DNA from: Planctomycetota bacterium
Lineage (GTDB): Bacteria; Planctomycetota; Planctomycetia; Planctomycetales; Planctomycetaceae
Assembly: GCA_027622115.1 (NCBI GenBank)
Contig: JAQBZS010000492.1
Coordinates: forward strand, 1-5,995
Length of the DNA: 5,995 nucleotides
Reading direction: 5' to 3'
The translations under genes were made by a program, and so were the position numbers. Each line of letters starts with the position of its first letter. Position 1 is the first letter of the stretch. Below the pieces are notes generated by a model. That model saw only the letters and a list, made by a program, of their open reading frames with translations, was not told where the DNA came from and searched no databases. Shown one piece after another: positions 5,734-5,995 of the stretch.

Positions 5734-5995
5734 GTTGTGAGTTACCTAAGACTTCGGTTTCACCGCGAGCACTCAGTGATGTCCGCAGCCAAACACGCGG
5801 GATTCGAGATCCGCACGCGAAATCTTGCCAATGGTTTGTGAAAGGGTTCGTGATTCGATGTCCTGTGCCAGGTTGCCGAGCACGCAGGCCACGTGATTGC
5901 GGGCTGCCTCGACACTCGAAGCGTGGCTAGCGCGGATTATTCATGGTCATAGGGTGCTGTCGAAGCAAACCGTGATGGTGGTGCGTCTTCGGTCT
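5734..5995. other. Upstream region of the oxidoreductase gene
   Basis: This 262-bp edge region holds the small ORF described at 5773-5892 and possibly the last 18 codons of a minus-strand gene ending TAA at 5937-5939, too short to support. I found no convincing -35/-10 pair, RNA gene or riboswitch. The first 39 bp before the oxidoreductase ATG are free of any proposed coding frame. Confidence 0.4.
5773..5892 (-). CDS. Small ORF or remnant, weakly like the end of a TetR-type regulator
   Basis: A minus-strand frame is open from the stop at 5941-5943 to TGA at 5773-5775 (55 residues). The first plausible start is a GTG at 5890-5892, giving 39 residues beginning VACVLGNLAQDIESR and ending FGCGHH. 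The ACVLGNLAQ stretch resembles, by eye, a motif near the C-terminus of some TetR-family repressors. Two in-frame stops lie upstream (5941-5943 and 5947-5949), so no DNA-binding domain is attached in this window. It ends 39 bp before the oxidoreductase start. It may be a decayed gene end, a small protein or chance. Confidence 0.22.
   Translation of the reverse strand: MACVLGNLAQDIESRTLSQTIGKISRADLESRVFGCGHH

Overview
This looks like a planctomycete-type chromosome segment. The evidence is moderately high GC, a Gfo/Idh/MocA oxidoreductase, a large Ser/Thr kinase fusion and formylglycine-generating-enzyme (FGE/SUMF1)-fold domains. That assignment rests on gene-family flavour only. No RNA gene, CRISPR array, transposase or reverse transcriptase is visible.

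Layout from left to right: (i) 1-170 (+), the 3' end of an FGE-fold gene cut by the window edge; (ii) 171-371, a short convergent intergenic gap with small hairpins; (iii) 372-2624 (-), a 750-residue TIR / Ser-Thr kinase / FGE-fold fusion; (iv) 2625-2723, a gap holding a 16-bp imperfect palindrome just upstream of the fusion gene; (v) 2724-4637 (-), a one-chain ABC exporter; (vi) 4687-5733 (-), a Gfo/Idh/MocA-type oxidoreductase; (vii) 5734-5995, leader sequence with a small low-confidence ORF. The three large genes share the minus strand with gaps of 49 and 99 bp, so they could be co-transcribed (oxidoreductase, exporter, fusion). The palindrome suggests the fusion gene may also have its own control.

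The most interesting feature is at the left. The last ~31 codons of the fusion gene (387-479, minus) and of the edge gene (3-95, plus) align without gaps in inverted, tail-to-tail orientation. Seven of the eight AAC codons in the plus copy are replaced in the minus copy by codons that keep the C and change only adenines (AGC, GAC, GGC, ATC types), while the 3' end is nearly invariant. Together with the FGE/C-type-lectin fold, this is the signature of a variable region made by a diversity-generating retroelement (DGR). The plus copy is Asn-codon rich, like a template repeat or a lightly changed sister variable region. The non-adenine differences show it is not the exact template.

Inferred model: the fusion is a sensor/effector protein with an N-terminal TIR (a known NADase/signalling fold), a central kinase with non-standard active-site motifs, and a C-terminal lectin-like recognition surface diversified by a DGR. 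The reverse transcriptase would lie outside the window, most simply beyond the left edge. The exporter and oxidoreductase look like ordinary neighbours.
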